Positions 53,701-63,013 are shown, counted from the stretch's first letter. The stretch: DNA of 64,000 nucleotides from Bodonicaedibacter sp963693005 (GCA_963693005.1 OY843726.1:620001-684000), one strand, 5' to 3'. Made by a program: numbers and translations. The notes: a model not told the origin generated them from the sequence alone.

Positions 53701-53927
53701 TTTTGGGATTGTTGCCCATTGTGTTTTTGCTGAATTTTGACTTCGTTAATTTTGAAGTGACGATTGGGGACCCGGCGATTGAGTTTTGGCAACAGCTGGC
53801 TGTTTGTATTGTATACGGTGTACTTTTTGGTTCGTTATTAACCCTCTTTTTAACTCCTGCGGCTTTAATGGCAAGGCATAATTTTCGCGAACGACGAGAT
53901 AGTAAAGTTAAATTAACATCGTCATGA
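50760..53927 (+). CDS. RND efflux transporter permease (HAE-type)
   Basis: 1055 residues, normal size. Twelve helices in two repeats with large periplasmic loops. N-terminal 'LRQNRAVLSLLALIFFAGTLTYLSIPKESFPDI' and TM4 'AAGMLVDGAIIVVEYADRRM' are RND signatures (split for length). TM4 has Asp-Gly where AcrB has Asp-Asp, so one proton-relay acid is retained. 'SGGSMDQLIEAADKLSYKLRSIGGVQDIEDN' is also a typical loop. Substrate unknown. Its stop overlaps the convergent permease gene by 20 nt. Confidence 0.92.
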   Translation: MIKSIMEFGLRQNRAVLSLLALIFFAGTLTYLSIPKESFPDIKIPIMIVQMKHDGISPEDAERLLLQPMEKQVRSLESLKDYKSTAFEGGASITLEFSAGFDAKEAKEAVRDKVDQAKPDLPAETKEPTIIEINTSKFPVLTVKLSGSVPERALVELGNTVKDVIEANVSEVLEVKMLGDRSEQVEIHIDPVKLENYGVNLSQLTQVFAANNLMVNSGNLDTGRGRFPIKVPGLISNTQDLLDFPVVANGIQVVTFKDIADIRLAYKEAPSYARDRGKSAVALEISKRTGENILETVAKVKGVLLSAQKSHKWPAGVSVDYSQDQTKNIKNFLFTLQNTLIFALILVMGVIVYSMGWRPSVLVGLSVPGAFLIGLLLINFMGYTMNMIVLFSFILAAGMLVDGAIIVVEYADRRMIEGQSRVDAYKKAAIKMFTPVLTSVGTIAVVFMPLLFWPGLVGEFMKFMPITIIATLAGSIFMALFFTPVLGAMFAKTDKAHYEKSQHNIMATQNCQFEKMTGVTGGYIKSLSRYLEHPWKVIGAGMIMLVTVQLVYGFLNNGVVFFPETDPEQAQINIRARGDLSGVEKDALVWQVESKILDMKDLQSIYAKTIAIKGGAQGFMDRGGPADTIGTIFLEFVDWNKRRRVNEILKEIKLRCSNIPAVILDVSVKKNGPPQDKPIEVGLSGGSMDQLIEAADKLSYKLRSIGGVQDIEDNRFLPGIQLDVAVDRVESAKYGANIQAVGSVLRLLTNGVKVGSYRTTSHRDELDVVLRFDPKHRNFDEISNLKLPTNLGAISISQFVSQTFSPKIGTIRRLNGARMVTVKANVAEGHLASKKVALIKEWIEKEAPFSQEVKFSFRGEDKDQKESGAFLGRAFLWAIAFMAFILVLQFNSFFSAFLVLSSIVMSTIGIFVGLMIHQIPFSVVMGGVSIIALSGIIVSNNIIMIDTYDEAIKTIKSVKQAILYTCAQRLRPILLTQLTVVLGLLPIVFLLNFDFVNFEVTIGDPAIEFWQQLAVCIVYGVLFGSLLTLFLTPAALMARHNFRERRDSKVKLTSS

Positions 53928-55116
53928 TTTCTATCACAATGACAGTGAGGCCACACAATAAGGCTAAAACAATGCCAGGAGTGCCTCCCCAGACAACATA
54001 CGTAGTTTCTTTTTGTTTTCGTCGTAATTTCCATACGGCGAGAGAAGGAATGATAACGGCAAGAAAGCTAAGTGCAATAGCAGCATAGCCTAGTGCTGTG
54101 GAAAACCCCTGGGGGTAAAATAGAGCGAAAACAAAAGGTATAATAAAGGTTTGAGCCCAGGTAATAGTGGGTCTTTGTATATTTTTTTCTTTGCTAAACT
54201 GTTCTTCCATAAAGTCGAAAAGTCCTAATCCTACCCCCAGAAATGAAGTTACTATGGCGAGTAGAGTAAATATTTGTGCCGCCAGGTTAATCCACCCTCC
54301 GCCTGCGGAGGTAGAGAGAGACTTGACAAAGCACCCAACGTCACCGCCATTAGATTTAATAGACATAAAACCGTATGGGCCATCGATCGGAATTGAGCCC
54401 AGAGAAACAGTTTCCCAAATAATGTAAATTAGGAGAGGGATACTGCTACCCACTAAGAAAGTAAGAGTAAGACGTCTTGGGTTTAGTCCAACATAATTAA
54501 TAACACTTGGAATGCTGCCATGGAACCCAAATGAGGTAAAGAATAATGGAACAAGAGCCCACTGCTGGTAGGTAATCTGTTCTGGTACATAGGATAATTT
54601 GTTGTAATCTATTTCAGGAATAATGGAGGCAACGATCGCTATGAATAACGCTATTTTTATTAATAAAAATATGCGGTTAGTCGTGTCTACAATTTGTGTG
54701 CGAGCAAAAATAACTCCGCTAAAAACAAGCCCAAAAATAACTGTAATGACAGACTCTGATAAATTTGATCCAGTTAGGTCTCTCAGTATAGCTTTTAAGA
54801 TAGAAGCTCCTCCTGACATATAGGCTGACAGAAGAGCAAAGAAAAGTAATCCGATGGCCGTTGACGAAATAAGCTTTCCTGCTTTTCCTAGAGTGTGTTC
54901 AGCTGCTAATGCAATACTGGCCCCTTTTTTAAAATAAAGGTTCATCTCCAGCGTGATTAAAGCTGTATAAGTCATTAATGCCCACATGAATACCAAAACT
55001 ATTAAGCTGATCATATATCCAGCAAATGCAGATACTAGCGGTAGAGCGAGCATCCCTCCCCCAATTGCGGTTCCGGCAACAATTAGTGTGCCACCCAAAA
55101 ATCTATTCGATTGCAT
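53908..55116 (-). CDS. Aromatic amino-acid permease (HAAAP family, TyrP/Mtr-like)
   Basis: 402 residues from the ATG at 55116. Eleven helices. 'GTLIVAGTAIGGGMLALPLVSAFAGY' and 'EMNLYFKKGASIALAAEHTLGKAGKLISS' match the Tyr/Trp permease family. The start is chosen because a Shine-Dalgarno GGTGG sits 7 T residues upstream; the frame could extend to 55158. That Shine-Dalgarno and T-run are part of the cydAB terminator hairpin. The gene probably imports tyrosine or tryptophan from the host. Confidence 0.88.
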   Translation of the reverse strand: MQSNRFLGGTLIVAGTAIGGGMLALPLVSAFAGYMISLIVLVFMWALMTYTALITLEMNLYFKKGASIALAAEHTLGKAGKLISSTAIGLLFFALLSAYMSGGASILKAILRDLTGSNLSESVITVIFGLVFSGVIFARTQIVDTTNRIFLLIKIALFIAIVASIIPEIDYNKLSYVPEQITYQQWALVPLFFTSFGFHGSIPSVINYVGLNPRRLTLTFLVGSSIPLLIYIIWETVSLGSIPIDGPYGFMSIKSNGGDVGCFVKSLSTSAGGGWINLAAQIFTLLAIVTSFLGVGLGLFDFMEEQFSKEKNIQRPTITWAQTFIIPFVFALFYPQGFSTALGYAAIALSFLAVIIPSLAVWKLRRKQKETTYVVWGGTPGIVLALLCGLTVIVIEIMTMLI

Positions 55117-55146
55117 AAAAAAACCACCTGCAGCTATTACAGGTGG
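55117..55146 (-). terminator. Terminator hairpin of cydAB overlapping the permease Shine-Dalgarno
   Basis: On the minus strand CCACCTG (55146-55140) pairs with CAGGTGG (55130-55124) with a 9-nt loop, then TTTTTTT (55123-55117) right before the ATG at 55116. It lies 20 nt after the cydB stop. The 3' arm contains GGTGG, the only good ribosome-binding site for the permease. Confidence 0.78.
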
Positions 55147-55166
55147 AGTTTGCCACAATTTTTAAT

Positions 55167-56192
55167 TTAGTGATAGAGTTTTTGGGGGCTGATTTTTCCT
55201 CTGAAAATATAAAAGTTATAGAATGAGTAACCTAAAATTAGAGGTAGAAATATCACCGCTCCAAAGAACATTAACTTCTGTGTCTCTGGCAGAGAAGATG
55301 CCTCCCAAATTGTATGGGCGCCAGGAATAATGTATGGCCACCCCATAAAAGTTATGCCAAAGAAGCAGAAGGCCAAGAGGGCGCTACCATAAATAAAAGG
55401 CTGTCCGTCTCTGGACCTGAGTGAAGAGAGAAGCGAGGAAAGTTTTATAATAAGAGCAACTATTCCAATAAATAAGATGCAATATAGCCACCAGTAGTTA
55501 CTGATTCGAGTTATTTGATGTGATGATGCAGTATAAAATTCTGGAGTTGCACTTAGGCACGCGTATGCTCCCAACAAAATGGCAGATAGAGTAATGCTCC
55601 AAAGTAATAGTTTGGAAGTTGAAACAAACCACTGTTTTAGGGTTCCTTCTAACCTGTAGATTAAGAAGTTAGACCCCATGAAAGCATAGTATAAAATAAT
55701 AAGACCGCCCATCATAAAGTTAAACTCATGGAGCCAATTCCAGTAATCATTATTAAACAGACCGCCTTTCATCGGGAAGCCTCGAACCAGTTGTCCTAGA
55801 ATAATGCCTTGAAACAAGGCAGACCCCACTGATCCGAGGAAAAACGCATAGTCCCAGAAACGCTGCATTAGGCCGGATGACTTAAACCTGAATTCAAAGG
55901 AAATGCCTCTAAATATAAAGCAAATTAACATCGATATTAGAGGTATATATAGAGCATTAAAAATAAAGACATAAGCTTTTGGAAAGGTTCCATATAATCC
56001 ACCTGCAGCAAGAATAATCCACGTTTCGTTTGTATCCCATATGGGGGCGATAGAGTTCATCATATCGTTGCGCTCTTGGGGCGACTTTCTAAAAGGAAAG
56101 AGAATTCCGACGCCGAGGTCAAAGCCATCTAGAGCCATGTAAATAAATAATCCCAATGCAATGAGAATACTCCAAGCAATCGCGTAATCCAT
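55167..56192 (-). CDS. cydB: Cytochrome bd ubiquinol oxidase subunit II
   Basis: 341 residues with eight or nine helices. 'WSILIALGLFIYMALDGFDLGVGILFPF' (the GFDLG motif) and 'IWDTNETWIILAAGGLYGTFP' are CydB signatures. With CydA it oxidises quinol with oxygen under low oxygen, without pumping. It overlaps the cydA stop by 1 nt. Confidence 0.95.
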   Translation of the reverse strand: MDYAIAWSILIALGLFIYMALDGFDLGVGILFPFRKSPQERNDMMNSIAPIWDTNETWIILAAGGLYGTFPKAYVFIFNALYIPLISMLICFIFRGISFEFRFKSSGLMQRFWDYAFFLGSVGSALFQGIILGQLVRGFPMKGGLFNNDYWNWLHEFNFMMGGLIILYYAFMGSNFLIYRLEGTLKQWFVSTSKLLLWSITLSAILLGAYACLSATPEFYTASSHQITRISNYWWLYCILFIGIVALIIKLSSLLSSLRSRDGQPFIYGSALLAFCFFGITFMGWPYIIPGAHTIWEASSLPETQKLMFFGAVIFLPLILGYSFYNFYIFRGKISPQKLYH

Positions 56193-57544
56193 TATACTCC
56201 TCCCTCTATTGCGGGCATGTCTTCAGACAGACCTTTTTGGATAACTTTTATTATAAAGTATAAATAAGCGATGAAAATAAACAAATACACTACACCAAAC
56301 ACAGCGAGAGAACCTCTGACGGCTTCAGGTGGGAGAAACTGCGATGCACCCTCGGCGGTGCGCATTAACCCTTGAACAACCCAAGGCTGGCGACCAACTT
56401 CAGTAACAATCCATCCAGAAATTGTTGCTATAAAGCCGAGGGGTATACAAAGGGGGAGAGCTGAAAGATACCAGCGGCAGCTGTCGAGCCGACCTCTCCA
56501 CCATAGAAACCCTCCTATATATGCTAGCAAAAGCATAATACATCCGATACCAACCATAATGCGGAAGCTGACAAAGACCAAAGGTACGTAAGGTCGGTCT
56601 TCTTTTGCAGCTTCTTTAATTCCGTGTACCTTTCCTTGAGTGCTACCGGTAAGATACCAGCTAGCTAGTTTAGGAATAGCGAGTTCGTATAGGTTCTTTT
56701 CTTGTTCCATGTCGGGCCATGCAAATAATACCATAGGGGCTTCTTCTTGTGTTTCCCAGTGGGCTTCCATAGCAGCTAGTTTTGTGGGTTGAGTTCTGCC
56801 TGTGTGTACGCCATGAGCATGCCCAAGGAATGCCTGTATGGGGGCTAATATGATTGCGCACATAAGGGCTACTTTGATGCCAGGCAATGCAATTTCTACA
56901 TGCTTCTTGAGTAATATAAAAATAGAAAGAATACCCAAAACTACAAATGAGGTCGTAAGGTATGCAGCGCCCAACATATGCGTGAGATGATATAGTAATG
57001 TTTCATTAAAGAGTATTTTGAACCAGTCTTTTACGTAGAATATGCCGTCGACTAGTTCTGTTCCTTGGGGTGTCTGCATCCAAGCATTAACGGTGATAAT
57101 CCAATAAGCAGAGAGAGTAGTTCCCAATACAACCATACCAGTAGAAAATAAATGTATGCTTGGGCGCACACGTCCCCACCCAAATACCATGATACCTAGG
57201 AAGGTGGCTTCTAAAAAGAATGCACTTAGTACCTCAAATGCAAGTAGTGGCCCCACCACATTTGTGGTTGCTATGGAGAACGGCCCCCAGTTTGTAGCAA
57301 ACTGAAAGGACATTGGAATTCCAGTGACGACGCCCATGCCAAATGATAGTGCAAATATTTTTGAAAACAATCTAAATAGCCTAGAGTAGGCTGGGTTTTT
57401 AGTGCGTAACCACAAAATTTCTAGGATAAATAAATATACGACCAGGCCAATTGTAAGGGTTGGAAATAAAATATGAAACCCAATCGTAAATGCAAATTTA
57501 ATTCGAGATAAAAATAAGGTTGAGAGAAGATCCATGACATTCAT
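56192..57544 (-). CDS. cydA: Cytochrome bd ubiquinol oxidase subunit I
   Basis: 450 residues, nearer the short 'CIO' type than the long E. coli form. 'GFHILFPTLTIGLVVYLFILEILW' carries the His ligand of heme b595 region and 'GMGVVTGIPMSFQFATNW' is the CydA block. 'GHAHGVHTGRTQPTKLAAMEAHW' region holds the quinol site (Q-loop). The short Q-loop suggests a bd-type oxidase resembling cyanide-insensitive oxidases. Confidence 0.95.
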   Translation of the reverse strand: MNVMDLLSTLFLSRIKFAFTIGFHILFPTLTIGLVVYLFILEILWLRTKNPAYSRLFRLFSKIFALSFGMGVVTGIPMSFQFATNWGPFSIATTNVVGPLLAFEVLSAFFLEATFLGIMVFGWGRVRPSIHLFSTGMVVLGTTLSAYWIITVNAWMQTPQGTELVDGIFYVKDWFKILFNETLLYHLTHMLGAAYLTTSFVVLGILSIFILLKKHVEIALPGIKVALMCAIILAPIQAFLGHAHGVHTGRTQPTKLAAMEAHWETQEEAPMVLFAWPDMEQEKNLYELAIPKLASWYLTGSTQGKVHGIKEAAKEDRPYVPLVFVSFRIMVGIGCIMLLLAYIGGFLWWRGRLDSCRWYLSALPLCIPLGFIATISGWIVTEVGRQPWVVQGLMRTAEGASQFLPPEAVRGSLAVFGVVYLFIFIAYLYFIIKVIQKGLSEDMPAIEGGV

Positions 57545-57770
57545 TTTTGTTGTTTGTATACGAATTAGTCTATACCAAAGTTTGAATGTTTTATATCTGT
57601 ATTTTAATGTTCAAAAGTTGACTTCTGCGAGGATGGTTAGATAGGGGGGTAGATTTCGGCTGGGGGTTATCAGCATCTTCCTGGATAGAAGCTTGTTCAG
57701 ATCGAGCAACCTTAGGCACTGGTTGTACTCGAAGGACCTGAGGATTATATGGTGTTGTGCGTATGTGCAT

Positions 57771-58346
57771 TTATTTCTGTCCTTTTTGCTTTGGCGGGTG
57801 CACCGCACAGAGCATGCGAACTGAGTATCCTTGAATACAGGTAGGGGAAGCGTCTTGTAATCCAATTAAGAAGGGTGTTAATTTTGAAGGGTCTTTTAAT
57901 GTTTGACTCCAACAATAAACAAAGATCTCATTGACGTGAGCCTGCGTTTCGTTGTCTTGATCGTTTGTGCTTTTGTGTTTTCCCAGTACTTTCATGTTAT
58001 CGAGGGCGGTTTGTAGTTTTGGTAGGGCATTAATATCAAAATACTCGCCACTATCATTGATAGGTTCATTTTCTTTAATTTTATTTAGTAAATTTTGAAA
58101 AGCATCCGTACTGCCTTGAAAAATAATCTTAAATTCTTGAGAATCCATAGATTTATAACCAATATGGCTTGGAGCATTGATCTGCTTCCATAGTTGTCGG
58201 CAATACGTTTTTGCAAGTGTATGTACATTAGTGTTTTGATTAACCGTAGGAAGTACAGAAAGTGGATTGAAGGTATCTGATGTAGCTGCAAGGAGTTGGG
58301 GAATAAAATTAATAAGTAAGGATAAGATACCTGAATAAAAACGCAA
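57771..58346 (-). CDS. Small secreted protein with four cysteines, unknown
   Basis: 191 residues. A signal peptide ('MRFYSGILSLLINFIPQLLA') is followed by a helical body with Cys in 'TYCRQLW', 'VYCWSQ', 'PTCIQGY' and 'MLCAVH', which could form two disulfides. Tail ends 'PKQKGQK'. I recognise no family. It stands alone, 226 nt upstream of cydA, and could be secreted or periplasmic. Confidence 0.65.
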   Translation of the reverse strand: MRFYSGILSLLINFIPQLLAATSDTFNPLSVLPTVNQNTNVHTLAKTYCRQLWKQINAPSHIGYKSMDSQEFKIIFQGSTDAFQNLLNKIKENEPINDSGEYFDINALPKLQTALDNMKVLGKHKSTNDQDNETQAHVNEIFVYCWSQTLKDPSKLTPFLIGLQDASPTCIQGYSVRMLCAVHPPKQKGQK

Positions 58347-58457
58347 GCTGACCTCTCTAAGTTATGAAAGGTTAGGTTAAGTTAGTATTGTTAATTTTAA
58401 ATAAAAATTGGCCACTATTGGACAAATGGGGGGGGCTATAGTTAGTGGAGTGTTTCC

Positions 58458-59606
58458 CTACTCTTTCCATAGTGTCATTACAATTGTTATAGAGAGAGTT
58501 CCCCAGAATGCTATAGGAACCCAATTTACCCTATATACGCGGTTAAGAATCAATGTAACAGCAAAAGCGATCAGGGCAGGATAAGCAATTTGAAGCGCAG
58601 AAGAAATCCAAGTGGCCAATGTATCGAAACCCAAAAGTGATACTCCGTAGCTAATGCAAAGCGTAATTAGAACTGATGCAGGGTAAGGTAGTTTTTTATT
58701 AGAAATTTCGTCTTTTAAAAAATTGGAAAAAAGAACAATCAAAACAATAAATGTCGTAAGGCAGGCGGTTGCAATAGCGGTTGCCACAATAATCGCAGCA
58801 GACTCACCTAGTGTGTGTTCAGCTATAAAAGACAAGCGTTGTTCGGCTGAAATAGAGCTGAGCTCAGTTGCATATAACCCTCCAAGAATAACGAACCCAA
58901 TATATATTATGGCTAATAGGGTGGCGCCAATTCCAGATGCGGCAAGGCTGTTGCGCAGTGTTATATTGTTTGTTTGTGCATTTTTTCGTAAGTAACTAAC
59001 GATGGAAACTGAGAAAAAGAACGCGGCGAGTAGATCCATGGTTTGATACCCTTGGTGAAGGCCAGACCAAAATGACGCGCTACCTGCTTTGAGAGGAATT
59101 GAAATATGGGGTGCGTTTATGATTCCGGAAATAATAATAGTTGTTAAGCTGACAAGAAGCAGTGGTGTAAGGTACTTACCAACTACAGAGATCCAGGCAT
59201 GTTGTTGGAGGATTATAACTGCTGATAAGGCCGACCATATGAGGGCAAAGAGCCACAAAGGAATGTATGGAAATAATTCAATAATCCCGCCGTGTGCCAC
59301 TAAAATACACCGCGCGGCAACGCCAAACGGGCCCATTAAAGAAAGCATCGAAAGCGTTAGAACAAGAGCGGGATACTTTCCTATATAATTAAAAGCTTTT
59401 GTTCTGTCTCCATTAAATAGAATCATCGAGAGTAACCCCAAAAAGGGCAGTAAGATTCCCGTAATTACTAATCCAATAATGGCATACCCCTCATTTCCTG
59501 AAGATTCAACCCCTATTGAAATAGGGAACACAAGGTTTCCTGAGCCAAAAAACATGGCAAACATTGCGAACCCAGAAGTTAGAATTAAATTAAACCGAGA
59601 TGACAT
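58458..59606 (-). CDS. brnQ: Branched-chain amino-acid transporter BrnQ (LIVCS family)
   Basis: 382 residues with about eleven helices. 'SGFAMFAMFFGSGNLVFPISIG' is the LIVCS signature, followed by 'LSMLSLMGPFGVAARCILVAHGG'. It imports Leu, Ile and Val by sodium symport. It is shorter than the usual 430-440, mainly at the C-terminal end. A single-gene unit. Confidence 0.93.
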   Translation of the reverse strand: MSSRFNLILTSGFAMFAMFFGSGNLVFPISIGVESSGNEGYAIIGLVITGILLPFLGLLSMILFNGDRTKAFNYIGKYPALVLTLSMLSLMGPFGVAARCILVAHGGIIELFPYIPLWLFALIWSALSAVIILQQHAWISVVGKYLTPLLLVSLTTIIISGIINAPHISIPLKAGSASFWSGLHQGYQTMDLLAAFFFSVSIVSYLRKNAQTNNITLRNSLAASGIGATLLAIIYIGFVILGGLYATELSSISAEQRLSFIAEHTLGESAAIIVATAIATACLTTFIVLIVLFSNFLKDEISNKKLPYPASVLITLCISYGVSLLGFDTLATWISSALQIAYPALIAFAVTLILNRVYRVNWVPIAFWGTLSITIVMTLWKE

Positions 59607-59665
59607 TAATAGCTCTCCACATCAACAGCAAATTATGCATAGCTGGTTATGAGTTGCAAGTAAGA

Positions 59666-61624
59666 TTATTGGAGCTCTGAAATATTTTGATAAAAAGCAA
59701 GAGATTCTGGGTTAATAATGGATTCAATGTTTTTTATATGACCCCCATGAATTAGTTCACGTACGGCGATCTCAACAATTTTACCGCTTCGAGTTTTTGG
59801 AATATCTGGCACGGCTATAATAATGCTGGGCACGTGTCGGCGGGTGGTGTTTTCTAAGATGGTTGTTTGAATTTTATCGATTAGATTAGAGCTTAAGGGG
59901 TGGTTGGGGCGAAGTTTAACGAATAAAACAACTCTCTCGTCCCCTTCATACTGTTGGCCTACAGCAAAGCACTCTAAAATCTCGTCTACTTTTTCTACCT
60001 GACGATAAATCTCGGCAGTGCCAATGCGCACCCCCCCCGGGTTGAGAACCGCATCAGATCTTCCATGGAAAATGACCCCATTTTCGTCTGTAAGCTCCAC
60101 ATAATCGCCGTGACACCAAATATTGTTGAACCTTTCAAAGTATGCAGCCCTATACTTTTGATGATTTGTGTCTTTCCAAAAGTAAACTGGCATACATGGG
60201 AAAGGTTGTTTGCACACCAAATCACCTTTTTGGTTTTTTACAGAGTTTCCTTTTGGATCAAAAACATCTACATCCATGCCTAAGCCCCTAGATTGTAGTT
60301 GTCCCCTGTAGACGGGGCCTATGGGGTTTCCTATAGCAAAACATGAAACGATGTCTGTTCCTCCAGATAATGAAGATAGTTGTACATCCTGCTTAATATT
60401 AGAATAAACATATTCAAAGCTTTCGTGAGAGAGGGGGGATCCAGTAGACCCTATGGATCGTAGGCTGCTTAAATCATGAGTATCTTTTGGGGAGAGTTTT
60501 AGTTTTGCAATGGCATCTATATACTTTGCAGATACGCCAAACATTGTGATTTTTTCGCGTTCAATAAGGTCAATAAGAATTCGCCCTTTTTTTGCAAACG
60601 GAGAGCCATCAAACAGTATAAGTGTTGCTTGACTGGCTAGCCCAGTTACGAGCCAGTTCCACATCATCCAACCACAGGTCGTGAAGTAAAACATTCGGTC
60701 TTTTGGGTGAATGTCCATGTGCAGCTGATGTTCTTTCACATGTTGTAGTAGGGTGCCTCCAGCGCCATGAACAATACATTTTGGTTTTCCGGTGGTGCCT
60801 GAAGAAAACATTATGAATAAGGGGTGGTTAAAAGGAAACTGTGGAAATGCAAACTGATCAGATGTATGGCCCTGGATAAACTTTGAGAGGGAGATAAAGC
60901 TTGAGTTTGGTGTGTTTTTATCAGTGGGGAGGTACTCACATATAATGGTGTGTTTAAGAGAGGGTAAGCGTTTTGAAATCTCAGCTACTTTGTTCATTAC
61001 TTGAACAGCTTTGCCATTATAATAGTAGCCATTAGTGGCAAACAGAAATTTTGGTTCAATTTGTCCAAATCTATCGATGGCACCGTCACTACCAAAATCG
61101 GGAGAGCCAGAGGCCCATACTCCCCCAACAGCAGTGGTTGCTAACATTGCAATTAAGGCGTCAGGTGTGTTGGAGACGAATCCAGCAACGCAATCTCCAG
61201 GCTGTATTCCATTTGCAAGCAGTGCTTTTGCTAACTGAGCTGTTTTAGTAAACAGTTCGAGATAAGAAATTTCGTGACGCACTTTATCTTCAGCAGTAAA
61301 GATAATAGCCGTTTCTTTTGTTCTTTTTTTTAAAAGGTTTTCTGCATAATTTAGAGTGGCGTTTGGGAAAAAGTGTTGTTCCCACATATTGTCACTGTCA
61401 ATGTTCGTGGGAGTGTTGTTAAATTCAAGGTTAATGTTTCCGAATTTTGCTACGTGGCGCCAAAAGATGTCAGGGTTTTGGATGGACCATAGTCGGAGCT
61501 CTTCAAACGAACCTAGGTTTTGATCATATTCAGCATTAATTTGCTCAATGAATTTCCAAACTTGAGACTCATGACATCGTTTTTCCGAAGGGACCCACAA
61601 AGGAGGGTGACTTTGTTTTTTCAT
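59666..61624 (-). CDS. aacS: Acetoacetyl-CoA synthetase
   Basis: 652 residues from the ATG at 61624. The N-terminal ACAS extension ('LWSIQNPDIFWRHVAKFGNI'), the AMP-binding motif 'MFSSGTTGKPKC', 'GVSAKYIDAIAKL' and 'SRGLGMDVDVFDPKG' are typical of AacS, as is 'HGRSDAVLNPGGVRIGTAEIYRQVE'. It activates acetoacetate to acetoacetyl-CoA for ketone-body use. The C-terminal Lys in 'IPKTRSGKIVEIAVR' is present. Confidence 0.92.
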   Translation of the reverse strand: MKKQSHPPLWVPSEKRCHESQVWKFIEQINAEYDQNLGSFEELRLWSIQNPDIFWRHVAKFGNINLEFNNTPTNIDSDNMWEQHFFPNATLNYAENLLKKRTKETAIIFTAEDKVRHEISYLELFTKTAQLAKALLANGIQPGDCVAGFVSNTPDALIAMLATTAVGGVWASGSPDFGSDGAIDRFGQIEPKFLFATNGYYYNGKAVQVMNKVAEISKRLPSLKHTIICEYLPTDKNTPNSSFISLSKFIQGHTSDQFAFPQFPFNHPLFIMFSSGTTGKPKCIVHGAGGTLLQHVKEHQLHMDIHPKDRMFYFTTCGWMMWNWLVTGLASQATLILFDGSPFAKKGRILIDLIEREKITMFGVSAKYIDAIAKLKLSPKDTHDLSSLRSIGSTGSPLSHESFEYVYSNIKQDVQLSSLSGGTDIVSCFAIGNPIGPVYRGQLQSRGLGMDVDVFDPKGNSVKNQKGDLVCKQPFPCMPVYFWKDTNHQKYRAAYFERFNNIWCHGDYVELTDENGVIFHGRSDAVLNPGGVRIGTAEIYRQVEKVDEILECFAVGQQYEGDERVVLFVKLRPNHPLSSNLIDKIQTTILENTTRRHVPSIIIAVPDIPKTRSGKIVEIAVRELIHGGHIKNIESIINPESLAFYQNISELQ

Positions 61625-61669
61625 GCTTTTTCTCATTAACACCAGAGGTATTATGTATATCCTAACAGT

Positions 61670-63013
61670 TTAAGAAGGCTTAACAGATTTTTCTTTTTCT
61701 TTTGAGCTTTGGGCACTGGGCGAAGAATTTTTTTGGTAAGCAAGAGTTTTCCAGAAAAAATACCCAGCCATTGCAGAAGATCCAATTAACAGAATGAATG
61801 CGGCGGACCAACCATAATGTTGCGTGAGATAGCCCATAAAAACACCAGAAATAAGAGAGCTGCCAAAATAAGAAAAGAATCCAACAAAACCGTTGGCGGC
61901 CACTGCAGCTTTCTTTGACGAGAAATCTACGGATGCAGCCCCAGCCATGACTTGTGGGCCAAATAAAACAAACCCTAGGGCAGAGAGTAATATTATGTCA
62001 ACTGTGGGGGTGTTAGATGGGGATAGCCAAAGCGCAGTAAGTAGAACTATCATTCCGCCAAGGTAAATGGTGCCCACGTGACCTCGCCGTCCTTTAAAGA
62101 CTTTGTCAGATAACCACCCGGCTATTAAGCCTCCAAATGCTCCGGCAATTTCAAAAGAAACCATATTAAATCCAACAGCTTTTATTCCTAGCCCTTTTGT
62201 TTCTTTTAGATAAGCAGGGGCCCAGGAACAAAAACCTGTTTTTACAATGTAAGTGAAGAATGTCGCCAAAGAAACATACCATAAAAAGCGGTTTCTTAAG
62301 ATCTCAGCTAATATTCCTAAGCTAATACTTGTTGAGTTTGAGAGAGAGTGTGTGTTGTTTTCGGGAGGAAGCCCGTTACGTTTCTCCATTGAGCAAAGGC
62401 CGAGGTTTGTTGGAACTTCTAATGGCAGTGCCAAAATAACGAAACCAGCAATGATGCCGGCAACCCCAGGTATTAAGAAAGATGCGCGCCATCCGTAGGA
62501 TTCGATTAAGAAGGTGAAAAAAGCAAAAACCAAAAAAGACCCAGCTTGATTTGCCATGCTAACTAACCCCCAGCGGGTTCCAAGCTGTGTTGGGCTATAC
62601 CACTCGCTCATTAATCTAACGCATTGGGGCCAAGCAATTGACTGGAAGAATGCATTGAAAGACCATATGATACTGAATTCCCATAGGGTGGACAATTTAG
62701 AAAAAAAGATATTCATTAGAGATGATCCTACTAGCCCAATTGCCAAAAAAATCTTTGGTCGTAGTAGGTGATTGAAAAACCCGTTTACAAATTTTCCGAC
62801 ACCAAAAACAAATAAAGATGCCGACATAATAATGCCAATTTGTGTCTTTGAAAATCCTAGATTAGATTCAATAAATGGGATTGCTAAGGAAAAATTTTGT
62901 CTCACCAAAAAATACATTGTGTAGCTGATCATCATTAACACTAGAACGCTATGTCCCCACATATCATAAGTGTGGTGAGTTGGGTTTGGCAATGAATGAG
63001 CTTTATTTTTCAT
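61670..63013 (-). CDS. MFS transporter, OPA (GlpT/UhpT-like) family
   Basis: 447 residues with 12 helices. 'MISYTMYFLVRQNFSLAIPFIES' with 'GFSKTQIGIIMSASLFVFGVGKFVNG' is typical of organophosphate:phosphate antiporters; 'WPQCVRLMSEWYSPTQLGTRWGLVSMANQAGSF' (split for length) is a further hallmark. It probably exchanges sugar phosphate or glycerol-3-phosphate for phosphate, useful inside a host cell. A Shine-Dalgarno AGAAGG sits 8 nt before ATG. Confidence 0.88.
   Translation of the reverse strand: MKNKAHSLPNPTHHTYDMWGHSVLVLMMISYTMYFLVRQNFSLAIPFIESNLGFSKTQIGIIMSASLFVFGVGKFVNGFFNHLLRPKIFLAIGLVGSSLMNIFFSKLSTLWEFSIIWSFNAFFQSIAWPQCVRLMSEWYSPTQLGTRWGLVSMANQAGSFLVFAFFTFLIESYGWRASFLIPGVAGIIAGFVILALPLEVPTNLGLCSMEKRNGLPPENNTHSLSNSTSISLGILAEILRNRFLWYVSLATFFTYIVKTGFCSWAPAYLKETKGLGIKAVGFNMVSFEIAGAFGGLIAGWLSDKVFKGRRGHVGTIYLGGMIVLLTALWLSPSNTPTVDIILLSALGFVLFGPQVMAGAASVDFSSKKAAVAANGFVGFFSYFGSSLISGVFMGYLTQHYGWSAAFILLIGSSAMAGYFFWKTLAYQKNSSPSAQSSKEKEKSVKPS

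Noticed and set aside
57611..57865. 84-residue minus-strand frame overlapping the end of the four-cysteine protein
   Set aside because: It overlaps the 3' end of a better-supported gene in another frame, has no Shine-Dalgarno and no family likeness; most of the 226-nt gap shows nothing else.
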